Shown in pieces: positions 23,823-33,961 of a stretch of 64,000 nt of DNA; position 1 is the stretch's first letter, and the number at the start of each line of letters is the position of its first letter. The position numbers were made by a program, and so were the translations under genes. Below the pieces are notes generated by a model that saw only the letters and a program-made list of their open reading frames with translations, was not told the origin of the DNA and did not search any database. This stretch comes from Chinchilla lanigera (taxonomy: Eukaryota > Chordata > Mammalia > Rodentia > Chinchillidae), in contig NW_004955501.1 in assembly GCF_000276665.1 (NCBI RefSeq), positions 6,138,687-6,202,686 of the forward strand, read 5' to 3'.

Positions 23823-25440
23823 GAGACCTCGCAGCCAGCGATGGAGGCGAGACCCCCCAGTAATGGAGGCGGTGGCTACAGCTGCAGCCGCTGGGTTTCA
23901 ACCCCTTTACAGCAGCGGCTGTAAGAAGCGCAGCGGAGCGCAACCCAGTCCAACTCGGTTACCCCTTTCCGGAGGCTGTACCTTCCACCCGCACCTTACA
24001 GCCATCATGGCGACCTCATCTGAAGAAGCTTTGCTGGTTGTAAAGAAGGTGCGTCAAAAGCAACATGATGGCACTCTGTACCTCATGGCAGAAAGAATTC
24101 CTTGGACACCGGAAGGCGAAGATAGATTTACGATCAGCCATATGTATACAGATATTAAATGGCAGAAAATCAGTCCAGAGGGCAAAGCTAAAATTCAGCT
24201 TCAGCTGGTCCTTCGTGCAGGGGACACAACAAATTTTCATTTTTCCAATGAAAGCACAGCATTGAAAGAGCGTGATGCAGTAAAGGACCTTCTTCAGAAG
24301 CTACTGCCCAAATTCAAGAGGAAAGCAAATAAGGAATCGGAAGAGAAAAACAGAATGCTGCAAGAAGATCCTATTCTGTTCCAGCTTTATAAAGACCTTG
24401 TTGTGAGTCAAGTGATCAGTGCTGAGGAATTCTGGGTCAGTGGTTTAAATGTGAATGCAGCAGGTAGTTCTTCCACCTCCAATCGCAAGCAGGATATTGG
24501 CATTTTTGCAGCATTCCTGGCTGATGTCCGACCCCAAACAGATGGCTGTAATGGTTTGAGATATAATTTAACTTCTGATATCATGGAGTCCATATTTAGG
24601 ACCTATCCAGAAGTAAAAATGAAATATGTAGAAAATGTTCCTCATAATATGACAGAAAAAGAATTCTGGACACATTTTTTCCAGTCCCATTATTTTCATA
24701 GGGACTGGCTAAATAAATACAGGGTCAGAGGATCTCTTTGCAGAATGTGCCAAAATAGATGAAAAAGGGTTAACAACAATGATTTCATTAGGAGTGAAAA
24801 ACCCACTATTAGATTTGACAGCTTTGGAAGATACACCATTAGATGAGGGCTATGGTGTTTCGTCTGTGCCCTCTACTTCCAATTCTAAATCCACCAAGGA
24901 GAGTAGTAACACTGCCATCATCAAGATGTTCAACCATCACAATGCCATGGTCCTGGCAGCAGGTCTCAGGAAACAAGAAGCACAAAATGAACCAAATGGG
25001 GAGCCCAACTGCGTGGATGGAAGTTCTGGAGATGGAGATTCCTTTCAGCCGGCAGTCAAAAGGGTATGGGCAACAAAATTGGAGCATTTAGGGCTTGGGT
25101 TTTCCAGATAAAAGATACCAAGAGTATTTTATGTGGCTTAGTTCAAGTGTTTGACTGCAAGTGTAGAGCATTAGAAAGCTCCTCAGCTTTGGCTTAGCCA
25201 AGTTTGCATGGACTCAAATCTGTTAACTTTTCATTGGTTGTTTTCTCCTTTCACATGTATACACACAAATTTTTTTGTGTGTATGGCTTTGTTTTTTGAG
25301 AAAGAGTATTTGACAAAGGAGGTAGATAAAATTTCACACATATACTTTAAAAAGAAAACAAATTTGCCTTCCTGTTAAATGTAGTGTTTCAGAGCTGGAC
25401 ATATCGTCTCACTAAATATTTTTTAAAATTAAAAAAATAC
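23823..25440 (+). pseudogene. GTF2H1: GTF2H1 (TFIIH subunit p62) processed pseudogene
   Basis: An intronless copy of GTF2H1, the p62 core subunit of TFIIH that works in transcription initiation and nucleotide-excision repair. The ancestral start is ATG 24007 ([18 protein letters not shown]). The PH-like N-terminal domain (about residues 1-108) and the BSD region follow, with a GC-rich 5'UTR-like stretch (23823-24006) in front. A 4-bp tandem duplication (AAATAAAT, 24711-24718) breaks the frame near codon 235, and the first frame stops at 24760-24762. Homology resumes in another frame to FQPAVKR, ending about 25063, near residue 350 of about 548. After that the text is not GTF2H1 coding: it continues with a donor-like AGG/GTATGG and ends in an A-rich tract before 25441. 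Flanking copies of AGTTTTGAGGGA (23811-23822 and 25441-25452) look like the target-site duplication, which supports L1-type insertion. The C-terminal third is absent. Confidence 0.93.
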
Positions 25441-25452
25441 AGTTTTGAGGGA

Positions 25453-26164
25453 AAAAGATTTTGAAGCTGAATTAACCCAGACTGTTGACTGGTAAAAGAG
25501 AGGGAAATATAGAAATATTTGTAGAATCAGAAAACTTATCATCCATGCATCTTTATAGAATTACTTGAAGAAAATGAAAATACAAATAAGAGGACACAAT
25601 GAGTTATAAAAGTGAGAAAGATGGAAAATTGCAGAAAATAATGTCACAGTTCATAAAATTACTGCTATTCAATAGAAGAACTAAAACTAGACATTGTCAA
25701 CAAGATTGTCTCTGGGATTGAGTGGGAAGGATTGGGTGGGAAGGACTTTTACTCTGTGTTTTATACTCTTCTGAATTATCTGCACTTATTTTTGTTTTTA
25801 TTATAAATTACTTGAAATCCAAAATTTGAACTTCTAAAAGGCACATTCTCAAAAACTTGGAGGCATTTATTTTCGAAGTCTGTTATCAAATTCTTTCTTA
25901 AAACATTTAATAAGAAGAGAAATTAGTCCATTTAGTTTAAGATCAGTTTTAAAACGATCTGGGCTGCTTCTGTTCAGACAAGTTTAAAATAAAACATTGC
26001 AGAAAACCTTTTCATCATTAGCCACACACAAAAAATAACAAAGATGTGTAATAAAGATGATTTTTATTTCTTTATAATAGCATGAAAGTGGATTTTATAA
26101 ATAACCAAGAATACATTCTCCTGCTTTAAAAAAAAGTCACCTTTTGACAATGTGTCATCTGATA
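25453..26164. other. No gene seen
   Basis: Unassigned AT-rich sequence beyond the retrocopy. Confidence 0.4.
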
Positions 26165-26420
26165 CACTAGTCCCCAGCACATGTGCTTGCTGGGGATTGA
26201 AATGTGGCTACTGCAAATGGAGAGGCGCTGTGAGGGTAAAACACACAACAGAGTTTAAACAGGGAGTATGAAAAACCCACCAAATATTTCATTAACATTT
26301 AAAAATATTAATTGGACATTGAAATAACATTTGAGATACTTTTGGCTAAATACAATTTCAGTGCTAGATTTCATTCTATCTTTTTAATCTTTTAAAAATA
26401 TGGCTATTAGCACATTAAGA
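26165..26420 (+). mobile_element. Ancient DNA-transposon remnant (MER-type), tentative
   Basis: GGGATTGAAATGTGGCTACTGC..., then CATTAACATTTAAAAATATTAATTGG and ACATTGAAATAACATTTGAGATA, recall the old mammalian repeat also hinted at 49690-49890. Family not named. Confidence 0.35.
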
Positions 26421-26569
26421 ATCAGATATCTGGCTTTTATTTGCAATCTGCATTCCATTTCTGTTAGTGTAGAGCATTAGAAAGTACTGAAAGTACTTTC
26501 TGAAAGTACTGATCTAAAGTACTAAAATGTTTCATCTACTGGAGAAATAGATTGCACAATAGAGTTTCT

Positions 26570-26676
26570 GCACAGGGTCTCACTGTGTAGTTCAGACTGG
26601 CCTTGAACTCATGGCGATCTTTGTATCTTGGGCTCCTGGGTGCTGGGATTACAGGTGTGCACTACCACACCTGGCA
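26570..26676 (-). mobile_element. B1-type SINE
   Basis: Antisense B1 lacking the distal part: GCACAGGGTCTCACTGTGTAG, a single block, then GGTGCTGGGATTACAGGTGTGC. Confidence 0.82.
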
Positions 26677-27960
26677 TCTGGTGACGGGTTTTAAAAGAAC
26701 ACAGTTAACACTTTAGCTTTCATTTACCAAGAACCTTTCATGGCTATGAAGAATCAGTGTTAATAATGGTAGAACAAGACAGAAAAACAACGGAAGTTGG
26801 GAGGCTAGGAGACAAGATTGAATTCAAGGAGAAGAAATGCCGGGCCTAATGTAAAAAGCTGTTGGTTGAATGACTTCCAGTAGAATATTTGACTCTAGTA
26901 CTTGCACTCTTTGAAAGCACTAACTGTCCTTTCCATAATGATATTTTCTTAGTACTTTCTTCATGAAATATCACTCTAGCTTGGGATAGTCTACATATAA
27001 CTCTTCCGTAGTACTTTCCTGTATATATATTTTTTGTAATTCTCATAGTGATTATTGCCTCATTTGGATGCTGTTCAAAGGCTTCTGTAGTGGTTGACAT
27101 GGCAAGGGATACATTTCAGAGCAGAGATGATCTCAGCTCTACCCATCATCTTTCAAACACCGTTTATCATGATGGCAACTGGACCTATATCTGACTCATT
27201 TGAAAAAGCAACTGTTCTCAGTAAAGAGAGTTTACCTTCTCTTTCACTGAAGTTGGATAATCAGTGTACTTCCTGAGAAATTTTACAGCACATTTGTGCT
27301 TTTTGCTTTAGCCATATAGTTCATTTTTTGCTTGTGATTTTTCATTCTGCCATGGAATATGAAAAAACAATTACAGTATTTATCAACAGAGTAGCTCTGG
27401 AGATGGCAAACAGCTAAGCTGAACCCGAGAGCTTTCTTTACAATAATCAAAAGAAATGCTAGAAGGAAGAAAAATGGAGGAGGTGAAAAAAATCCCTCAG
27501 AACCAGTAGAAAGTAGAGGTCCTTTAAGCCACTGACAATATTAAAAGATGATATGGAGAAAAGGTTGTGAAAGGTTTTACTTTTACATTCTACCAACCCT
27601 GTATGAGATCATTATTGAAATAAAAAACACCTTCATAATCCAGTAGGGATGGACAATCTAGCATCTAAATTGGTGAATATCAAATGGCAAGTCCTCCACC
27701 GGTATTTGTTGAATGAATGAGAAAATTCATCCCTTGTGGTTTATACTTCTATTTTTAAGTCTTATAATTTATTAGTGTAAATATTATGGCTTAACTATGG
27801 ATGTGGCTGACTACTTTATGAAGACGGAAATTTGTCCTTTGTTCTTGCTGACGTTTTTCCCTTTCTCAAGCTAAGAACCCACACCCTTCCTTACCCTTTA
27901 CTTGGCTTTTACTTGGTGTTGCAGAAGGAGTCAGAAGTTGAGCAAGAGAGAAAAAACTGC
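26677..27960. other. No gene seen; possible L2 tail
   Basis: Unassigned. Bases about 27690-27722 (TATTTGTTGAATGAATGAG) look like the 3' tip of an L2. An AATAAA on the minus strand at 27768-27773 could end the long ACP3 transcript, but that is speculative. Confidence 0.35.
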
Positions 27961-28033
27961 TAGGGCTAGGGCTATGGGTCAGTGGTAGAGCTTTTGGGAG
28001 TATATGACGTCCTGGGTATAATCCTCAACACAG
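27961..28033 (+). mobile_element. ID-type SINE
   Basis: AGGGCTAGGGCTATGGGTCAGTGGTAGAGC...GGTATAATCCTCAACACAGG is a diverged sense ID. Its tail is replaced by the following GGAA repeat. Confidence 0.7.
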
Positions 28034-28130
28034 GAAGGAAGGAAGAAAGGAAGGAAGAAAGGGAGAGAGGGAGGGAAGGAAGGAAGGAGGGAGGGAGGAA
28101 GACAGGGATAGAGAAGGGGGAAAGAGGGAG
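28033..28130. repeat. (GGAA)n purine microsatellite
   Basis: GGAA/GAAA/GGGA units directly follow the ID element and probably expanded from its A-rich tail. Confidence 0.95.
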
Positions 28131-28852
28131 GTCCTTTTCAGGTTTCTGTTTGCAGTAGTTTTGGCTCAGTGAGAACCATGTAAACATTAAGGTTATAGAG
28201 GCAGGTGCTTGGCATTTAACAATAGAAGCTATGGGATTCAAGAAGAGAGGAAAATGCTGAGACTAAAAGATAGGGTGGGGAAGGAGGGGTTGGGGAGATG
28301 GACTTTTGTGCTGGGCAAAAGTTCTAGCATCCTGGATTAGGAAGTACCAGATGGTGGGCCCCAAGAGTGTGGTCTTGGGAGCTTTGGCACAAATGTCCTC
28401 TGTTTGTCTTCAAAAGACCTCTCTCTGACTTCTCCTAGGTACACCCTGGGATCTCAGTCAAATATGAAGAATAGAGAACTCGACTAAGAAATGAGATTGA
28501 CTTTCTCACTAGTTGAAGAGTTGGGTGTTCAAAGACAAAACTATGTAGAGTAAATTTTAGTAAGTGTCATTGTACTAAGCTGCAGTAGTACCATTTGTGA
28601 AAGTACCTGCTTGGGTAATGACCCACCCATGGCATAAAGCAAACAAACAAAAAAATAGTTCACACAGCATGAGAACCAGGTGTGACTTTTCTATCCATCC
28701 AGTCCTCATTCTTCCTCTTTACATCAGGAAGCCAAGGTTGAAGGTATAAAAGAATTTGTTCCAATTTGTTGGCCCAAAGCCAGAGAAGTGTTGAGGCAGG
28801 GGGCTGACTCTCGGTCCATTTTTCTATCTCACCACTTAGAAAATTCAGAAAA
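28131..28852. other. No gene seen
   Basis: Unassigned sequence between a microsatellite and an ID SINE. It could be 3'UTR of the long ACP3 form, but no evidence decides this. Confidence 0.35.
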
Positions 28853-28930
28853 GATTGGGGATATAGCTCAGAGGTGGCACATTCACTTAGCATGTTTGAG
28901 GCCTTGGGTTCAGTTACCAGTACCAAAAAA
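28853..28930 (+). mobile_element. ID-type SINE
   Basis: GATTGGGGATATAGCTCAGAGG...GGGTTCAGTTACCAGTACCAAAAAAA is a sense ID with a short A-tail. Confidence 0.82.
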
Positions 28931-29387
28931 AATTAAATATATTTGTGGCAATTAAAACACACCATCATTTTACCATAGCCATGAATGGCTCTTATCAGTA
29001 TAAAAGCTCAGAATTTTAAAATGAAACAAAGACATTCAAACTGTATAAAAATATAACTCTGATAATGTCAGTTGAAATAAAATAACCATGGATTTTCCAG
29101 TTCCCCCTGCAACACTGAAATTGTGGGAAAGGATCTGAAAAATTCATATTAGTTTCTGAGAATTAAACACCCCTTCAAAGGCATTTAAAATATAAATATA
29201 CATATGTATGTGGGTTAGGTACACACCCAAAAGTCTGTTAACTATCAAACACTGAGTAGGAACTGCTAGTGAGGGCACGAGGGCTATGCATGAATGTGTG
29301 TGCATATATATTAAACCTGCTTAATAGCTAAATAAAAGTTATTTATAATTTCTTATTGTGTATTTTTCTTAAGGATCATTTTTTTTT

Positions 29388-29461
29388 GGTGCTGGGAATC
29401 CAATTCATGACCTTGTGTTTGCCAGGCAGGTGCTTGTGCCACTGAATGATATCCCCAGCCT
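29388..29461 (-). mobile_element. ID-type SINE
   Basis: Antisense ID: GGTGCTGGGAATCCAATTCATG...CCACTGAATGATATCCCCAGCC, with the T run at 29380-29387 as the tail. Confidence 0.82.
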
Positions 29462-29848
29462 CCAGAATCATCTTATCTAATACTACATCTACTCTAACAT
29501 TTCCCTGTATCTAGTCTTGTCTAATCTATGTATTTGTCCCACTTTCTCCTCATTTGCTTCTTGGTTCTCTCTGGACATCTCTGTCAGGGAGTACAGCTGT
29601 TCTCTGCAGAACAGCCTCTTTCTAGCCACTAGAGCAGCCTACACCCTCACTCAGTGTTGAGAAGACCCCAGTAACCTGTTGGTCAAGCAGCTGTCCCTGG
29701 GTGGCTGTAGGTTCAGACTGTGCTCTAAGCTGGTCCAAAAAGAAAGTGTGGCCAGTGGCAAAAGGCTGTCCTTTGAATACTTCATCCTTGGGAGATGCTA
29801 TATCACTGGAGTTTGGCGCTGCTCATTGGCTGTTGTGCAGTCATCAGT

Positions 29849-29967
29849 TCAGATGTTCCTATAGGACTCTCTCTGCCAGCAGGGCCCATGGCGGACGAGG
29901 ATAAACAGCAGCACCATTAGGACTCCAGACACCAGGCAAAAGGCAATGGCAAGGATGACCCTTAAAA
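29849..29967 (-). CDS. ACP3: ACP3 exon 11: transmembrane tail of TM-PAP
   Basis: The acceptor is CTACTTTCCTACAG and the exon starts TTTTAAGG, completing a Val codon with the G carried over from exon 10. It encodes 38 further residues: a hydrophobic helix (LRVILAIAFCLVSGVLMVLL then FILV), a short basic cytoplasmic start RHGPCWQ and the end RESYRNI, followed by TGA at 29849-29851. The YRNI end keeps a YxxPhi endosomal/lysosomal sorting signal (YGNI in human). This exon replaces the last seven residues of the secreted form and turns the phosphatase into a type I membrane protein. It lies 13.2 kb from exon 10, and its 3'UTR extends to lower coordinates without a clear poly(A) signal nearby. Confidence 0.95.
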
Positions 29968-30089
29968 CTGTAGGAAAGTAGAAAAAGCATTAATGTAAAG
30001 TTAGTGCATCAAGAAAACATGAAGATTATACATGCCTGCTAATTTCTGCCTTAATTATAAATCTCAGAGGAATTTCTAAGCAGCCTTGA

Positions 30090-30200
30090 AGTCAGTGTAG
30101 GGTAAAGGCACAGGACCAAGAGTCAGGAGAGGACTTAGGTTCCCATTTAGCATGATGGATGGTCCTTGGGCTCCAGCTCCCCTCTGTAAAGGGAAGCTAA
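30090..30200 (+). mobile_element. MIR SINE
   Basis: GGGTAAAGGCACAGGACCAAGAGTCAGGAG...CTTAGGTTCCCATTTAG...CCCTCTGTAAAGGGAAGC follows the MIR order in sense. Confidence 0.65.
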
Positions 30201-30445
30201 TTGAAAAGTATTCCCAAAGTTTTTATAATGTTAATTTCATGTATTTTTCTATAGCTACATTACTAATTGTTCTTGGTCACAAGGTCAGAGAAAATTTTGA
30301 ATACTGAACTGCAATTAACTGAAACCAACAATGGAATCTTTATATTTTTGAATTTGATTTTCAAGTCAGTATATTTTAGAGAGGAAACCGTAAGCATATG
30401 TTGACTGTGGAAAGCATTTTTAGTATAATTTTCCCTACTGTTAAT

Positions 30446-30500
30446 TTCTCTCTCTGTCTCTCTCTCTGTCTCTCTCTCTGTCTCTCTCTTTGTCTGTGCT
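30446..30500. repeat. (TCTCTCTG)n pyrimidine repeat
   Basis: A CT-rich array with regularly spaced G (TCTCTCTCTGTC units). It explains the Arg/Glu/Thr-repeat open frame on the minus strand. Confidence 0.93.
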
Positions 30501-31490
30501 TCTCTATTCCTTTGATAATCAGTTATAAGAAGATATATGGGGGTCATTTGAAAAAATGAGATACTCATAATTATTTCATTCAGAAAGTTACTCTGTGCAC
30601 ACACACCTTCATCTACTATAATATACACATCCTACATGCCTGTGTGTCTCATATCCAAATGTGCACTTTTTTATTGTAAAAATATAGGGTCACTAATTAG
30701 TTTAGGCAAAGGCAGGGCAAACACCTCTGTGCAAACCCTCCTGCTCCATGGAACACAAATGAAAAGCACTGATTTAACTCAATGTTACTATTGTAGAGAG
30801 GAAGAAAATGAAAGCAGGGAGAGTAGATAATGTGGTTGAGGTGAATCAGATAATCTTACTGGATTTGAACATATGGGATTTTATCAGTCTTATGATTTTA
30901 AAAGCATTTACTTACTAATGACTTTCAAAATTTTAAAATTCCAGCCCTGACCTCTCTCTCAAGCCCAAGACTCTTCCATCGAATATGCACTTAGCAATAG
31001 CAATCTCCCCTTACCTACAGTTTTACTTGCTGTGGTTTCAGTTACCTGAGGTGGTCAATTATTGTCTGAAAATAGTAAGTGGAAAAATCCCAGAAGCAAA
31101 CAATTCTTAAGTTTTAAATCATGCACTGTTCTGAGTAGTATGAAGAAATCTCATACTGTCCCACTCCATCTGCTCAGAAGGTGACTCAGCCCTTGGTCTA
31201 GTGTATTCATGCTGTGCTACTTGTGCTACTTGTCCATTGGTCACATGGGAACCATCTTGGCTATTGATCAACTGTGGCATAGCAGTGCTTTTGTTTAAAC
31301 AACTCTTTTCTTATATCATGTATGGTTTATATCTAGATGTCCCCCAAGAGCCTTGTGTGTTCATAGATGGGGGTTTGAAAAAAATTGGACAATGGAAGCA
31401 CTATCGCTGATGCTGTTAGGAGGTGGGTTCTGGTCAGAAAAGGTATCTTTGGGGTTGTGACCTGAAAGTGTGTATCTTTCTTCCCTCTTC
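30501..31490. other. Intronic sequence, nothing recognised
   Basis: Part of the long last intron of ACP3, with no clear repeat or gene. Confidence 0.4.
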
Positions 31491-31495
31491 CTCCC

Positions 31496-31925
31496 TGTCT
31501 TAGTTACTTTTTCATTGCTGGGGGAAAAATACCCAACGCTCCCAAGTTAAAGGAGGAAAGATTTATTTTAGCTTATAGTTTGTAGAGGTTTCAGTCCATA
31601 GTTGGCTGGTTTTAAGGGTAGCATGGCACAAAGACATGTCAGAGGAGAAAGAGTCTATGGCAGAGCAGGTAGGAATCAGCAAGTAGCAAGCCTTCCTTTC
31701 CCTTTTATTCCATTCAAGGTATGAGCCATTTAGTTGATGCCAATGACATCCACGGTAGGTCTTCCCATTATCCACACCTAGAACTATGCTAAAGTAATCA
31801 GTGGAGTAATTTAGTTAACATACACCCTTAATTCATATTCACATACCTTAGATCCAGCCACCTCTGAAAACCACCATCTATGAGTGTATGAGGTTTTAGA
31901 GGGTATCTAGATACAAGCCATAACA
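31496..31925 (-). repeat. 3' LTR of the MaLR provirus
   Basis: 430 bp. It pairs with 33527-33956, sharing AGTTAAAGGAGGAAAG, GTTTCAGTCCAT, ATGTCAGAGGAGAAA, AGTAATTTAGTTA and CATCTA/TATCTAGATACAAG blocks. Confidence 0.88.
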
Positions 31926-32051
31926 TTCCACCCTGTCCCCAAAAGACTCATGCATGTCCCTTTACAAAAATACATTTAGTCCATCTCTAACAGTTGCTAA
32001 ATCCTGACAGTTTCAGCATTGCTGAAAAGTCAAAGTCCAAAGTCTCCTCAG

Positions 32052-32159
32052 GGGGCTGGAGATTTAGCTCAGCGGCACAGTGCCTGCCTGGCAAGTGCAA
32101 GGTCATGAGTTTGATTCCCAGTACTGGAAAACAAACAACCAAACAAAAAAACAAAAACA
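32052..32159 (+). mobile_element. ID-type SINE with 15-bp TSD
   Basis: Complete sense ID (GGGGCTGGAGATTTAGCTCA, GGTCATGAGTTTGATTCCCA, A/C-rich tail), bounded by perfect CCAAAGTCTCCTCAG copies at 32037-32051 and 32160-32174. It is nested in the provirus interior and therefore younger than it. Confidence 0.95.
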
Positions 32160-33526
32160 CCAAAGTCTCCTCAGATATAGAGCAAACTCTTAGCTGTGAT
32201 ACCTTGTAGAAATGAAAAATAAGTTAAACCTTTCTAACATGCAATTGCACAAGATAAATATTCCCATTCCAAAAGGTACAAATAAAGGGATAGAAAGGAA
32301 TGAGACCAAACCTAGACCAAAACCCAGCAGAGCAATTATTAGATCCTGTAGTTCCATGTCCAGCACCTGGGAATAATCTGTGGCAAGATGTGAGCTCCAA
32401 AGGATTTGGGTAGCTCTGCCTCTAAGCAAGCAGTTGTAGCTCTCACGGCTTCTCTCTTGGGCTGGCTTTGCTTACTCCTTGTGACTTTCCATGTTCCTGG
32501 ATTCTCCAACCTTCTGGAGTCTCTGTTGACCTTCAACTTCACAGTCAGCTTCACACACTGTCCTCTCAGGGGCACACTGCCTGGCCTTCCATGCCTTCTT
32601 CTGAAATCCAGGTGGAAACCCTCTGGACCCCACAACTCTTGCATTCTGCATGTGCCTAAAACCAGCACCTTGTGAGTGACATCAAAGTCTGCCACTAGCT
32701 GGAGCAGTAGCCAGGCTTCCTTCTCTATCAGCTGTAGGGGCCAAGTGCCTGGTTGGCTGAGTTCCATGAATCCAATCCTGAGGAACAAATTGCCTAGGTC
32801 ACCACTGTTCTGGAATGTGGTGCTCTGGAGCTGTCTTCTCAAAACAGCCTTCACTTTTGCAGTTTTGAGGCTGCAAAGGGTGGAGTCCTGCTGGTTCTGA
32901 TGATGCCCTTAGGCCATCTTTTCTATTGTCCATTTCCAAAGTAAGCAGCTTTTTATTGCTAATCTATTCCACAACCAAGTTCTCCTTGCTTCATCTTTGC
33001 AGTCCACAGCTTTACTGAAGTTTCCTTTCTCACCAAACTCAGAACATTTTAAAGCATTCTGCTGGGCCATTTGCTCTTGATTCTCAACATAAATCTGACT
33101 AAAATTTCCCAACAGTAGCCATGCCACCACTTCAATATTGGACTGCCTTGAAATTTCTTCTGCTAGGTTAATGAGTTTGCTGCTCTTATTTTCTGTCTCC
33201 TGTAATGTCTCTGGCCATGAGCAGAAAATGCAGACAAATTTTCTGCCAAAGTATAACACACATACTCTCGAGTCTAACTGCCAATGGAATCCTTCTTTCC
33301 AACAGAAACCTCCTGACTCTGGTCTTCACCAGCTGCCTTTCTATCATAATTCTGATGTTTTCAGTACTGACCAGACTCTCCCATCGAGCTCAGCGCACAG
33401 CATTCCTTCTTCAGCCATCACCTATAAACCTTTACAAACTCTCCTTGCAAGCCAGCATCTAAGGTTTCTGAACTGCATTGTCAGGGTACTGTCAAACAAG
33501 GGCACCATTTCTCTAGCATCAAAATC

Positions 33527-33956
33527 TGTCATAATTACCTTTTCTTTGCTGGCACAAAATCCCCAGGGTCCATAAGTTAAAGGAGGAAAGGTTTATTTAG
33601 CTTACAGTTTGTATAGGTTTCAGTCCATTGTCAGCTGGCTCCTGGCAAGGTGGTGTGGCAGAGAGAAATGTCAGAGGAGAAACAGTCTATTGCAGAACAG
33701 GCAAGAAGTGGCAAGCAACAGGTCTCCCTTTCTTTTTTATCCTATTCAGGCTATAAGCTAATTGGTCCATGACAACCATACCCAGGGTAGGCCTTCCTAT
33801 TATTCACAGCCAAAACTATGCTAAATAGTCAATGGAGTAATTTAGTTAGCACACATCCTTAATCCATATTCACACACCCTAGATCAGGCCACCTCTGAAC
33901 AGTGCTACCTATGACTGCATGAGGCTTTGGGGGACATCTAGATACAAGTCATAACA
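33527..33956 (-). repeat. 5' LTR of the MaLR provirus
   Basis: The partner of 31496-31925, equal in length, followed by the TSD CTCCC. Confidence 0.88.
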
Positions 33957-33961
33957 CTCCC

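Larger units (their letters stand above)
31496..33956 (-). mobile_element. MaLR-type (ERVL-MaLR) provirus, LTR-internal-LTR
   Basis: Two 430-bp LTRs, 31496-31925 (3' LTR) and 33527-33956 (5' LTR), flank a 1.6-kb internal region in minus orientation. Each LTR starts TGTTAT on the minus strand, contains AAATAAACC...TTCCTCCTTTAACTT-type polyadenylation sequence and ends near GACA. The insertion is flanked by a perfect 5-bp duplication CTCCC (31491-31495 and 33957-33961). A purine tract, GGGGACAGGGTGGAA, immediately precedes the 3' LTR. By eye the LTRs are about four-fifths identical, so the copy is old. The internal part has no recognisable gag, pol or env. It is a non-autonomous fossil with a nested ID SINE at 32052-32159. 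Confidence 0.88.

Noticed and set aside
23823..25063. A functional, intact GTF2H1 gene
   Set aside because: Intronless, frameshifted near codon 235, lacking the last third, and flanked by a target-site duplication.
1..29000. Possible exons of the downstream neighbour (DNAJC13 in human synteny)
   Set aside because: No J-domain or other recognisable exon was found; only repeats, the U6 pseudogene and the GTF2H1 retrocopy.
30263..30628. 121-codon frame with Arg-Glu-Thr repeats
   Set aside because: Produced by the TCTCTCTG microsatellite at 30446-30500.
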